Positions 1-7,782 of a stretch of DNA of 64,000 bases are shown piece after piece. The DNA lies in the IMG/VR virus record IMGVR_UViG_3300036845_000456, positions 1 through 64,000 of that record; one strand, given 5' to 3'. How positions within the stretch are numbered: the first letter of the stretch is position 1; every line of letters starts with the position of its first letter. A program made the translations under genes and the position numbers. The notes under the pieces were generated by a model. That model made no database searches and had not been told where the DNA came from. It saw only the letters and a list, made by a program, of their open reading frames with translations. The DNA comes from a virus.

Positions 1-1
1 G

Positions 2-505
2 ATGCTGCTGCTGTTGCACGCGCTCGGCATTGAGCCCCCGGCGATGGCGTGCGCCCCGTATCTGCGCGCGCAGCCGCGCACCGGCATCAAGAACGGGAAG
101 CGCACGGTCGGCATTGCATGGTCGGTCGGCGTGCCGAATGCCCAAGATTATCCCCGGCAAATCCCGCTGCCGATGCTGGTCGAGCATTTCGGCGCCGACG
201 TCGAATTAGTTTCGGTGCAGCAACAAGACGCCGAAACGGCACATGCGTTCGGTATCCGCACGTTGCCGTTTGCGGATTTCGCCGAGTGTGCCGATGTGAT
301 GCTGGCGCTCGATACGATTGTCAGCATCGATACGGCGGCGCTGCATCTCGCGGGCGCCATCGATCATCCGCATGTGATCGGGCTGTTGTCATACTGGCAC
401 AGTTGGCGCTGGCAGGCGCCGATATATGCGAACATGCGACTGTGCCGCCAGCGCGCGCCGGATGACTGGGCGAGCGCGTTACAGCAGGTTGTCGGAATAG
501 TCTAA
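2..505 (+). CDS. Glycosyltransferase family 9-like C-terminal domain (5' end outside window)
   Basis: The visible part has the signature of GT9/TPR-associated glycosyltransferases: a VGIAWSVG strand-loop, a DYPRQIPLP segment, a VSIDTAALHLAGA nucleotide-sugar-binding motif, a WHSWRWQAP stretch, and RLCRQ followed by DDWASAL near the C-terminus. Family members transfer sugars, usually to glycans or proteins; in a phage this could decorate virion proteins or modify host surface glycans, which is inference. The Met at position 2 is probably internal, because the family usually has a longer N-terminal half and the gene abuts the window edge. It ends just before a hexamer repeat patch and a membrane protein gene. 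Confidence 0.7.
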   Translation: MLLLLHALGIEPPAMACAPYLRAQPRTGIKNGKRTVGIAWSVGVPNAQDYPRQIPLPMLVEHFGADVELVSVQQQDAETAHAFGIRTLPFADFAECADVMLALDTIVSIDTAALHLAGAIDHPHVIGLLSYWHSWRWQAPIYANMRLCRQRAPDDWASALQQVVGIV

Positions 506-511
506 ACACCT

Positions 512-561
512 GCGTCGCCGTCATCGTCATCGGCCTCGCCCTCGTCTTCGTCAACGCCCAT
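512..561. repeat. Degenerate GTCNNC-type hexamer array, locus 1
   Basis: About 50 bases of tandem degenerate hexamers (units such as GTCATC, GTCTTC, GCCCTC, GTCAAC) lie between the glycosyltransferase stop and the next start codon. The same pyrimidine-biased pattern recurs on the + strand at four other loci (49.5, 54.9, 55.5 and 55.7 kb). In one frame the patch encodes hydrophobic V/A/L/I residues, but that frame has no convincing start. Confidence 0.6.
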
Positions 562-769
562 GGCCGACTTCCGCGATCGTATCAAACGCAGACATCTGGT
601 GGCGGCGCTGCTGATCATCATCGCCGGCTTGGTCGCCCTGTATTATTTCCAGCACAGCAACCCGGTCGAGGAAGCCAGCAAGTGTGCCACGAAAGGGCTA
701 GACATTTTTCAGGTGGGTAACGTCGAGATTTGCCGCGACCACGACACCGGCTTGTTGTACGCTCCATAA
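560..769 (+). CDS. Small single-pass membrane protein
   Basis: 69 aa. A charged N-terminus (MADFRDRIKRR) precedes one strongly hydrophobic segment (about residues 13-30, LVAALLIIIAGLVALYYF), then a soluble tail with two cysteines (SKCATKG and EICRDHD). The positive-inside rule predicts N-in, C-out. No family recognised. Starts directly after the hexamer patch and is followed after 3 bases by the next gene, so probably co-transcribed. Confidence 0.6.
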   Translation: MADFRDRIKRRHLVAALLIIIAGLVALYYFQHSNPVEEASKCATKGLDIFQVGNVEICRDHDTGLLYAP

Positions 770-772
770 GGC

Positions 773-1027
773 ATGCTGCTGCGCATCCGTGGACCGAATA
801 ATTTCGTCGGCGGCCTCGTGCTGGACGAGGACGATATGGTGCGGGTTTCCGCGCCGGATTTGCGTTGGTCGATCGGCCTCTCGGTGCATTCGCTGCGTGC
901 AGAACTGCAACGGCGCGGCTACACGGCAACCATCTGTCGCACGCTGACGCGGCCGGAACTGACCGGCAAGCCGAAGCGGCTCATTCGACCCGAGCGGGAC
1001 GACGACGATGACGGCAGCGAAACCTAA
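773..1027 (+). CDS. Hypothetical protein, acidic C-terminus
   Basis: 84 aa with no recognised domain. Alternating beta-type strands, then a basic helix with two cysteines and a short Asp run near the end (ERDDDDDGSET). Starts 4 bases after the upstream stop and overlaps the next start by about 20 bases, consistent with translational coupling. Confidence 0.55.
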   Translation: MLLRIRGPNNFVGGLVLDEDDMVRVSAPDLRWSIGLSVHSLRAELQRRGYTATICRTLTRPELTGKPKRLIRPERDDDDDGSET

Positions 1028-1244
1028 CGGCGGCGGGCTCGGCTGGAGCTACTTTTCCGAGCTACAAAGCATGAACGATTTCTTGTGCGAGCAGGCTTTC
1101 TACACGCCGATGGAAGCCAACACGTGGTTATTCGCAAAGCATAAACTGTTCGATGGCCTGACAGCGGCGCAAATGATCGCGCGCGGTCGTGCGGCCGAAG
1201 TCAGGCAAGTTATTGCGCAACTTAGGGACGGCGCATTCACGTAG
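1008..1244 (+). CDS. MbcA/ParS-type toxin-binding-like domain protein
   Basis: 78 aa. The C-terminal half (EANTWLFAKHKLFDGLTAAQ, then ARGRAAEVRQVIAQLRDG) resembles the DUF2384/MbcA-ParS-Xre antitoxin C-terminal pattern: a W plus short loop, a 'G.T..ml..Gr..ev...l..L..G' helix pair. No HTH precedes it and no RES-type toxin gene lies beside it, so it may be an orphan antitoxin-like protein or a coincidental fold. Overlaps the preceding gene. Confidence 0.5.
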   Translation: MTAAKPNGGGLGWSYFSELQSMNDFLCEQAFYTPMEANTWLFAKHKLFDGLTAAQMIARGRAAEVRQVIAQLRDGAFT

Positions 1245-1332
1245 ACGTCACGGGCCCCCAATAAGAAACTGGGAATTGAGGCAACTACCCGAAGCTTGGA
1301 AAGTCAAACAAACCGAAGAAGGGAATCTCAAG

Positions 1333-2046
1333 ATGCAGCCGTTTTTAGCTTTGATTACGCCACTTGGTGGTGGCGGTGGCGGTGGCGGCGGTCCCGTTGA
1401 TCCAGGATTCGGCGTGCCGGGCTGGCCGTCGCATCCGATCGCCCCCGGCGGTCCGCCTCCGGGCATCTGGCCCGGTCCTGGTTATCCGTCGCATCCGATC
1501 GCGCCCGGTGGGCCTCCACCGTGGGTATCGCATCCGATCCCGCCCGGTGTTTGGCCACAGCCTCCAGGGCAGGGCCCGGTTGATCCAGGGTACGGCGTGC
1601 CGGGCTGGCCCTCGCACCCGATCGCCCCGGGTGGTCAGCCTCCCGGCATTTGGCCGTCGCCAGGGCACCCGTCGCATCCGATCGCACCCGGCGGTCAGCC
1701 GCCCGGCATTTGGCCGAGCCCCGGTCATCCGTCGCATCCGATCGCGCCCGGTGGTCAGCCTCCCGGCATCTGGGGCGGTCCCGGTTCGTTGCCGCCGTGG
1801 ATGATGCCACCGATCTACATTCCGCTTCCTCCCGGCGAGCAACCACCAGAACCCGGTGACGGTTTGTCGCCGACGCACCCGATCGTCATCCCGCCGCCTC
1901 CTGGCGCCCCGGACACAGGCGATAAGGCATTGGTGCATGTCTTTGTCGTTGGCGTTGGTGGTGTTTGGTTTCTGATCCAGCCGCCCCCGCCCACGCCGAC
2001 GCATCCGATCCATGAACCGCCGTCGGGGACACCCAAGCCTGCGTAG
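1333..2046 (+). CDS. Pro/Gly-rich tandem-repeat protein
   Basis: 237 aa from the ATG at 1333, chosen because GAAGAAGGGA lies just upstream and earlier in-frame codons run through the previous gene. After a short N-terminus and a run of nine glycines come about eight copies of a repeat with the core PSHPIAPGGQPPGIWP. The C-terminal third contains HVFVVGVGGVWFLIQPP. No catalytic domain is visible; an extended extracellular or virion-surface protein is possible. The repeats are recognisable at DNA level and probably expand and contract by recombination. Confidence 0.7.
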   Translation: MQPFLALITPLGGGGGGGGGPVDPGFGVPGWPSHPIAPGGPPPGIWPGPGYPSHPIAPGGPPPWVSHPIPPGVWPQPPGQGPVDPGYGVPGWPSHPIAPGGQPPGIWPSPGHPSHPIAPGGQPPGIWPSPGHPSHPIAPGGQPPGIWGGPGSLPPWMMPPIYIPLPPGEQPPEPGDGLSPTHPIVIPPPPGAPDTGDKALVHVFVVGVGGVWFLIQPPPPTPTHPIHEPPSGTPKPA

Positions 2047-2118
2047 CTGATTCATTCAGCAAACAAACAGCGGGGCCGCATACGTGCGGCCTCGCGCCCT
2101 GTCCCGAAGGATTGCGCC

Positions 2119-2307
2119 GTGTCTCTCCATCGGGATCACAGATTTTGGTTTTGGTTGATTGTCCTGATCCTTGCCGCGCTGGCAATTTTCGTCGTCGCCC
2201 TCGCGGGCATGACCTTTCATCAACAATACGAGCGCACGGCCTTTGTGCCGGCCTTCATATCCGTGATGAGCAATGGCGTTTGCTGCGTGGGATTGCGCGC
2301 ATGGTGA
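2119..2307 (+). CDS. Small membrane protein (GTG start)
   Basis: 62 aa from a GTG at 2119, preceded by CCCGAAGGATT about 10 bases upstream. One long hydrophobic segment ([20 protein letters not shown], residues 9-28) and a weaker second one near the end. No family recognised. Its end overlaps the start of the first large fibre gene by 35 bases. Confidence 0.55.
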   Translation: MSLHRDHRFWFWLIVLILAALAIFVVALAGMTFHQQYERTAFVPAFISVMSNGVCCVGLRAW

Positions 2308-4645
2308 TGCGCCATCAGTTCCGTTGCCAGTCGGCAACACGGTCGCCATTGCCCCGTCCGATGACAGCGTTGACTCGAACCGAGTCAGCGTCAGCGGCAA
2401 CGGCTACATCTACTCGCTCGGGCCCGGCCCGGTCGATGACGACGGCAATCCCTGGTTCTGCACGAAGCTAGTTGTTTTTACGCCGACGTCGCCGACGCAG
2501 CCGATCGTGCTGGTGCAGAGCGCGACGCTACAGATGCTCGGCGGCGTCAGCCGCACCATCAGCGTGCCGTGCATCTGCAAGTTTCACTGGGGCGGCGTCG
2601 CCTGGACTGAAGAACAGTACACCGATCTAACAAACGCCAGTGGCGGCGGTGGTGGTGGCGGAACAGCCGGACCGCCTGGACCGGTTGGGCCGCCCGGGCC
2701 CGCTGGTCCCGCCGGCCCGCAAGGCGCAACCGGACCCGCTGGGCCACAAGGGCCGAAGGGCGACACCGGCAACACAGGCGCCACGGGCTCGCAGGGACCG
2801 GCCGGCAGCACAGGCGCAGCGGGCCCTGCCGGCCCCGGCTATCAGGCGACCAGCGGGTCATCGGTACAGGTCACCAATGGCTCGAAGACGTTTGTTACAC
2901 AAGCCGGGCTCGCCTACACGGTCGGCGCTCGCGCGCGAGCCGCGTCGGGCGGCGCACCAACAAATTGGGTAGAGGGACAAGTCACCGCGTATAGCGGGAC
3001 ATCGCTGGTCATCAACGTCGATCTAACAAACGGCTCGGGCACGTTTGCTGATTGGCAGATTAACCTCGCCGGCCAACAGGGCGCGCAAGGAACGCAAGGG
3101 CCAGCCGGCAGCACCGGGGCAACAGGTCAAGGCGTGCCCACGGGCGGCACCACCGGCCAAGTCCTGACCAAGAACTCGGCCACCAATTATGATTCGAGTT
3201 GGCAAGCTCCAACAGGAGGCACTGGTACCACCACGCCAGCCGATGCGTTTACCGCAACACTAAGTGCGGATCAGACTGGCATTGCTGCATCTACTTGGAC
3301 GAAAATTAATTTCAACACGGTGGGACTAAACCAGAATGGCAAATGGGATGCGACACATCTGCGCTGGGTGCCTTCGGCTGGGCAGATTCAAATAGAAGCG
3401 CAGCTTTCTTATTCTAATATCGCTACTACTGGTCAGAATGTTTATGCTGCGATTTACAAAAATGGAGTAATGTTGAGGACTGGGGTTATTTATGACCTTC
3501 CTTCTAATAGTGGCTTTCCGGTTGTTGTTGTTGTTGATAACGCTAATGGCACTGATTACTACGAATGCTATGGGTACTGCACTGCCGTTAGCACGATAAG
3601 TTCGGTTGCTACTCTTACTTTCTTCCAAGGCTTTGCCATTGCTCCAGCCGGTCCGGCGTCTACTGTTCCTGGTCCTGCTGGTCCCGGTTATCTGGGAACC
3701 AGCACAACGAATGTGCCGATTGCGACTGGTCCCGTTACAGTCACCACGCAAGCCGGACTTGCCTATCAGGTTGGAGCAAGGACACGGTTATCCGCAGATG
3801 CATCGAACTGGATGGAAGGAGTCATCACCGCATATAGCGGGACAAGTCTAACCGTTAATGTGGACTACACGAGCGCGATGGCGGCGAGTTCGCCAAACCC
3901 GGTCATTCCTGGCTCTCTCTTTGGATTGACACTGGCGAATGATGCAACGACGCCAGCTACGGTTCTCGACATTGCTCCAGGAGGTGCCACGTCAGACGAC
4001 AATCTGACAGCGATGGTTTTGTCAGCAACTGGATTTAAGAAGAACTGCAATGCCGCATGGGTCGTCGGGTCTGGCAATGGCGCGCTCGATAGCGGTTCAG
4101 CACTCGCGAACAATACTTGGTATCATGTATTTCAAATTGAACGCGTTGATACTTACGTTGTTGATGTACTGATCTCGCAAAGTTTGACCGCACCGATACT
4201 TCCAACGAACTACACGAAGAAGCGGCGCATCGGTTCATTTCAAACAGGTGGCAGCGCAGCGATCATTCCATTTCTTCAATCTGGTGATCAGTTCCTTTTT
4301 ACGACGACACCAACAGCTTATGACACAGCACTGAATTATTCAGCCAATGTCTCTACTTTAGTCGCAGTTAACACACCACCGGGAGTGCGAACAGTCGCTT
4401 TGATACATGCAACGAACCAGACTACTGCTGGACAAAATGTATCAGTGCGAACTCCAGATATTGCTAGCCCCAGTGCTGTCTACTTCAACGTTCCTCCGGT
4501 ATCTACGACAGGAGCTTCTTACAACTACGTTGATTTGCAGGTCCTAACAAATCTTAGCTCTCAAGTCGCCGTTTATTGTGGTAGCGCCGTCACCGGAGGC
4601 TTCAAGATGGTGGCGTACGGATGGATTGACTCTCGGGGCAAGTAA
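2273..4645 (+). CDS. Collagen-like / C1q-like tail fibre 1
   Basis: 790 aa. N-terminal beta domain (residues 1-122), a glycine run, then a collagen-like G-x-y block (about 130-190, [17 protein letters not shown]). A module that also occurs in the next gene and near 39 kb follows (GYQATS...GLAYTVGAR...AYSGTSL). After a second short collagen piece comes a C1q/TNF-like domain (about 320-455, [15 protein letters not shown] ... FFQGFAI), then a repeat of the AYSGTSL module and a C-terminal beta domain ([16 protein letters not shown] ... GWIDSRGK). Such trimeric, rod-plus-lobe architecture fits a receptor-binding fibre. First of three adjacent, mutually related fibre genes; overlaps the next by one base. 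Confidence 0.8.
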   Translation: MAFAAWDCAHGDAPSVPLPVGNTVAIAPSDDSVDSNRVSVSGNGYIYSLGPGPVDDDGNPWFCTKLVVFTPTSPTQPIVLVQSATLQMLGGVSRTISVPCICKFHWGGVAWTEEQYTDLTNASGGGGGGGTAGPPGPVGPPGPAGPAGPQGATGPAGPQGPKGDTGNTGATGSQGPAGSTGAAGPAGPGYQATSGSSVQVTNGSKTFVTQAGLAYTVGARARAASGGAPTNWVEGQVTAYSGTSLVINVDLTNGSGTFADWQINLAGQQGAQGTQGPAGSTGATGQGVPTGGTTGQVLTKNSATNYDSSWQAPTGGTGTTTPADAFTATLSADQTGIAASTWTKINFNTVGLNQNGKWDATHLRWVPSAGQIQIEAQLSYSNIATTGQNVYAAIYKNGVMLRTGVIYDLPSNSGFPVVVVVDNANGTDYYECYGYCTAVSTISSVATLTFFQGFAIAPAGPASTVPGPAGPGYLGTSTTNVPIATGPVTVTTQAGLAYQVGARTRLSADASNWMEGVITAYSGTSLTVNVDYTSAMAASSPNPVIPGSLFGLTLANDATTPATVLDIAPGGATSDDNLTAMVLSATGFKKNCNAAWVVGSGNGALDSGSALANNTWYHVFQIERVDTYVVDVLISQSLTAPILPTNYTKKRRIGSFQTGGSAAIIPFLQSGDQFLFTTTPTAYDTALNYSANVSTLVAVNTPPGVRTVALIHATNQTTAGQNVSVRTPDIASPSAVYFNVPPVSTTGASYNYVDLQVLTNLSSQVAVYCGSAVTGGFKMVAYGWIDSRGK

Positions 4646-5712
4646 TGCCGAGTTCTTGGAACATTGATATTGCTGGCCAACTTGGCCAGCCTGGAGGACC
4701 ACCGGGCGCTCCAGGGTCTGTTGGTCCTACCGGCCCTGTAGGTCCAGGCTATCAAGCAACCAGCACGACCAATCTACCGCTGGCGCTTGGGCCGATCACC
4801 ATCGCGACGCAAGCGGGTTTGGCCTACACGGTCGGTGCACGGGTGCGGCTGGCATCAAACAGTGCACCGGGTCAATGGATGGAGGGACCGGTCACCGCCT
4901 ACAGCGGCACATCGCTGTCGCTGAATATCGATCTGCTCAGCACCGGTATCATGGTTGCTCAGTACGTGACACTGCCGAATTATCTCGGTGGCCTCACGTT
5001 ATCGAACGACGCGACCAGTCCGAACACGGTGCTTGATATTGCGACCGGTTGTGCCACGTCTGACGACAACACGACCACGATGCCGCTGGTGGCGGCGAAC
5101 TTCACCAAGAACTGCAACGCGGCATGGGCAGTCGGATCAGGCAACGGCGCTCTTGATACCGGAAGCGCGCTAGTAGCAAACGCGTGGTATCACGTGTTTC
5201 TGATAACTCGCACGGATACCGGCGTTGTTGATGTGCTGATCTCGACCAGCGTGTCAGCACCGACCCTGCCGACAAACTACACAAAGCGGAGGCGCATCGG
5301 CACAATTGCAACTAATGCTTCTGCACAAATTATTGCATTCACTCAATTTGGTGATCAGTTCCTTTGGACGACGGTTATCAATAATTATTCCAATGTCGGC
5401 GTTTCCCAGACACAGTCGCAACTGACGTTGTCAGTGCCACCCGGGATCAAGGTGATCGCAATATTTGGTGCGTGGTTTTATCCAAATGTAAATTCCACCG
5501 TGCTGTTTCAATCTCCCGATGTAACCAGTGGGCTGGCAGTCGGTAGTAATACCAACATCTCTATATGGGGAACAGCAGCCGGGCCGTTGGTTGGCTTTGA
5601 GTGTCAGGTTCGCACCAACACGTCACAGCAGATCAACATGGTTGCTCTCTCTACCACTACGAACGGGTTATACATAAACACTAGAGGCTGGATCGATCAT
5701 CGTGGAAAGTAG
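4645..5712 (+). CDS. Collagen-like tail fibre 2
   Basis: 355 aa; ATG overlaps the previous TAA. Short collagen stretch (GQPGGPPGAPGSVGPTGPVG, about residues 14-33), then the GYQATSTTNLPLALGPITIA / AYSGTSLSLNIDL module, then a C-terminal domain (NDATSPNTVLDIATG ... TLPTNYTKRRRIG ... RGWIDHRGK) closely similar to the end of fibre 1. It lacks the C1q-like part. Probably a paralogue from duplication and domain loss, carrying the same distal lobe. Host-recognition role inferred from architecture and position. Confidence 0.75.
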   Translation: MPSSWNIDIAGQLGQPGGPPGAPGSVGPTGPVGPGYQATSTTNLPLALGPITIATQAGLAYTVGARVRLASNSAPGQWMEGPVTAYSGTSLSLNIDLLSTGIMVAQYVTLPNYLGGLTLSNDATSPNTVLDIATGCATSDDNTTTMPLVAANFTKNCNAAWAVGSGNGALDTGSALVANAWYHVFLITRTDTGVVDVLISTSVSAPTLPTNYTKRRRIGTIATNASAQIIAFTQFGDQFLWTTVINNYSNVGVSQTQSQLTLSVPPGIKVIAIFGAWFYPNVNSTVLFQSPDVTSGLAVGSNTNISIWGTAAGPLVGFECQVRTNTSQQINMVALSTTTNGLYINTRGWIDHRGK

Positions 5713-5714
5713 TC

Positions 5715-7037
5715 GTGCCAAGTGATTGGAACGTCAATCTAGCCGGTGTGCCGGGTTCAGGTCCTGCTGGTCCACCAGGGCCGCCAGGAACGCCAGGGCC
5801 ACCAGCGGATGTATTCGTTGCCACGCTCAGTGCGGATCAGACGGGCGTTGTCGCAGCCACTTGGACGAAAGTTAATTTTAATACTGCGGTCTACAATCAG
5901 AATGGCAAGTTCAACGCCAGCACTTCACGGTGGACACCGAGTGCTGGACCGGTTCAGGTAGAGGCGCAAATCGTTTTTACTGTTGCCACTACAGTTTATG
6001 CTGCCATTTATAAAAATGGTGTTGCTTTAAGACAGATGCCCATTGGTAGCCAATCACGCATCACGGTTACGGACAATGCGAACGGCACAGATTATTATGA
6101 AGCTTGGATATATACCACCGTTGCTGGTGCGGTATCTTCAAATACCGTTAACAGTTTCTTCCAAGGCTTTGCCATCGCCCCGGCGGGTCCGCAAGGTCCG
6201 GTCGGGCCCGTCGCAGAAGCGCCGACTGATGGTCAGCAATACGCGCGGCAGAACGCAGCTTGGAGTGTCGTCGGCGCGGCGGCGGCTGTTCCCAGTTCGG
6301 GGAAACTCACCTACGTCAATGCCACGACGCTGAAGTTTGCGCCGTACAACGGCGACTTGATCAAGATCAACGGCGTCATCTATCAAATCCCGGCAGCGGG
6401 AATCGCCGGACTGAGCACGGCGGGTGTGTTCCTCAACGGCGTGGCCGGGCAGAATCTTGCTGGCGCCACGCTGTACTACGTCTATTGCTTCAACAACGGC
6501 GGCACGCTGACGGCCGACTTCTCGACCACGGGTCACGCGACCAGCACGACAACCGGGAATGTCGGGATCGAAATCAAAAGCGGCGACAACACACGCTCGC
6601 TAATTGGTTTGATCTATGTATCTGGTAGTCCTGTCAATTTTTATGATCAAAATACAGCGCGTTGGGTGCGCTCTTGGTTTAATCCGACGACGGCTGCATT
6701 GAGTATCGCCTCGGCAGGATCACTCAATGCGACTTCAGGTTGGGTTGCGTCTACAGGAGTAGTTCAATGGGTTCAATTTGCCGGGGAACTTACTTTTCTG
6801 CGATTTACCGGAGCCGTATATTTTCCAAGTGCGACTAATATGTATCAGACAATGTATGTTGATGGGGTTGGTGCTGGTGGAACAGGTACTTGTTATTCAA
6901 ATGCGACTTGGGCCTCATTTGCAATGGAAGTGCAAGGCTCATATGCCGAGGGATTTCATTCTTCTCAGGCAATGTATCAAGCGACTGTTGCGACAAGTAA
7001 CATGGCTGGCAGTTTGAACGGGTCTGTGAGTCGCTAG
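5715..7037 (+). CDS. Collagen-like / C1q-like tail fibre 3 (GTG start)
   Basis: 440 aa from GTG at 5715. The N-terminal MPSDWNVNLAG is related to the start of fibre 2 ([11 protein letters not shown]). Then a short collagen block (GPAGPPGPPGTPGPP) and the C1q-like domain shared with fibre 1 ([20 protein letters not shown]). A middle module (LIKINGVIYQIPAAGIAGLS ... [13 protein letters not shown]) recurs in the fibre gene ending at 40167. The distal end is unique. A hairpin follows at 7061-7100. Likely an alternative or co-assembled fibre tip. Confidence 0.75.
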   Translation: MPSDWNVNLAGVPGSGPAGPPGPPGTPGPPADVFVATLSADQTGVVAATWTKVNFNTAVYNQNGKFNASTSRWTPSAGPVQVEAQIVFTVATTVYAAIYKNGVALRQMPIGSQSRITVTDNANGTDYYEAWIYTTVAGAVSSNTVNSFFQGFAIAPAGPQGPVGPVAEAPTDGQQYARQNAAWSVVGAAAAVPSSGKLTYVNATTLKFAPYNGDLIKINGVIYQIPAAGIAGLSTAGVFLNGVAGQNLAGATLYYVYCFNNGGTLTADFSTTGHATSTTTGNVGIEIKSGDNTRSLIGLIYVSGSPVNFYDQNTARWVRSWFNPTTAALSIASAGSLNATSGWVASTGVVQWVQFAGELTFLRFTGAVYFPSATNMYQTMYVDGVGAGGTGTCYSNATWASFAMEVQGSYAEGFHSSQAMYQATVATSNMAGSLNGSVSR

Positions 7038-7060
7038 GGGCAAGAGCCTAAGATAAAATT

Positions 7061-7100
7061 CGGCAGGCACGTCCATCTCGCGACGGTCCTATGCCTGCCG
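7061..7100. terminator. Bidirectional hairpin between convergent genes
   Basis: Perfect 9-bp inverted repeat CGGCAGGCA / TGCCTGCCG with a 22-base loop, followed by TTTGG. It lies in the 80-base gap between the end of fibre 3 (+) and the end of the reverse gene at 7118 (-). The short T tract makes it a weak or Rho-assisted terminator. Confidence 0.55.
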
Positions 7101-7117
7101 TTTGGACGTCGGGTGTC

Positions 7118-7606
7118 CTAGTCCCCGGCGTCGATCGCGGCGAGCGCTTCCTTGCCTAGCAGCGGCATGCGGCGGCGCTCGCCGCTCACATTCGCCTTGC
7201 GGCGCTCGGCGCTGGCCCGCTTCTTGGCCGCCTTGCGCTCGGCTTGGTCTGCGGTGATCTCGACTCTCGCCGCCTCGTCTGCCGCATTGGGGACGCGACG
7301 CAGGAAGTCGGGAATGCCGGCGTCGTCATCGGTTAACGTCGTGGTGGCCGATGGCAAAGGTGGCGGCGCTGCCGCACCGCGATCAGCTATCGGTGGCGTC
7401 GCCACGCTCAGCTTCGATGCAGGAAGTGGAGCATTCGCCAGCGCTTCGTCGTAACGCCGCAACTGGCGCTCCAACTTCGGGATCAGGACCATCGCTTTGG
7501 CAATCGTCTTGTTGGCCTGATCCAGTTTCTTGTGCCAGCGCGTGAGCGTGGCAACCATCTTGGCGTGACGCCGCTCGCGCGGAGTCAGTTTGGTCTTCGG
7601 TTTCAT
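7118..7606 (-). CDS. Coiled-coil, basic/acidic hypothetical protein
   Basis: 162 aa. N-terminal helix rich in Lys/Arg (TPRERRHAKMVATLTRWHKK), heptad-like (ANKTIAKAMVLIPKLERQLR), then a Pro/Ala-rich linker and a C-terminal charged helix (QAERKAAKKRASAERRKANV). No domain recognised. It is the only reverse-strand gene in the first 42 kb, transcribed away from the head operon out of the shared region 7607-7782, a position typical of a regulator or a late-acquired gene. Confidence 0.55.
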   Translation of the reverse strand: MKPKTKLTPRERRHAKMVATLTRWHKKLDQANKTIAKAMVLIPKLERQLRRYDEALANAPLPASKLSVATPPIADRGAAAPPPLPSATTTLTDDDAGIPDFLRRVPNAADEAARVEITADQAERKAAKKRASAERRKANVSGERRRMPLLGKEALAAIDAGD

Positions 7607-7782
7607 GTTTGCTCTTTCAAATAGCCCGCCCGATCACCATGACCGAACGTGCTGACACTATAGCACATTGCAAATTTGCATTTGTTGTTGATCGACAAAC
7701 ATCAACGACTTAGCGGCGGGTCCGCACTGAACAACAACAACAATTGCTGCGCGGTTTTGTCGCAAATCGAGGATTGATGTAA
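7607..7782. promoter_or_regulatory. Divergent promoter region with palindromes
   Basis: 176 AT-richer bases between the reverse gene and the head operon. Contains a perfect 12-bp palindrome TGCAAATTTGCA (7669-7680), a GTGCT...AGCAC pair (7649-7653 with 7662-7666) and TTTGT...ACAAA flanking GTTGATCG. These are plausible operator sites. I could not assign a clean -35/-10 pair. Confidence 0.45.
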
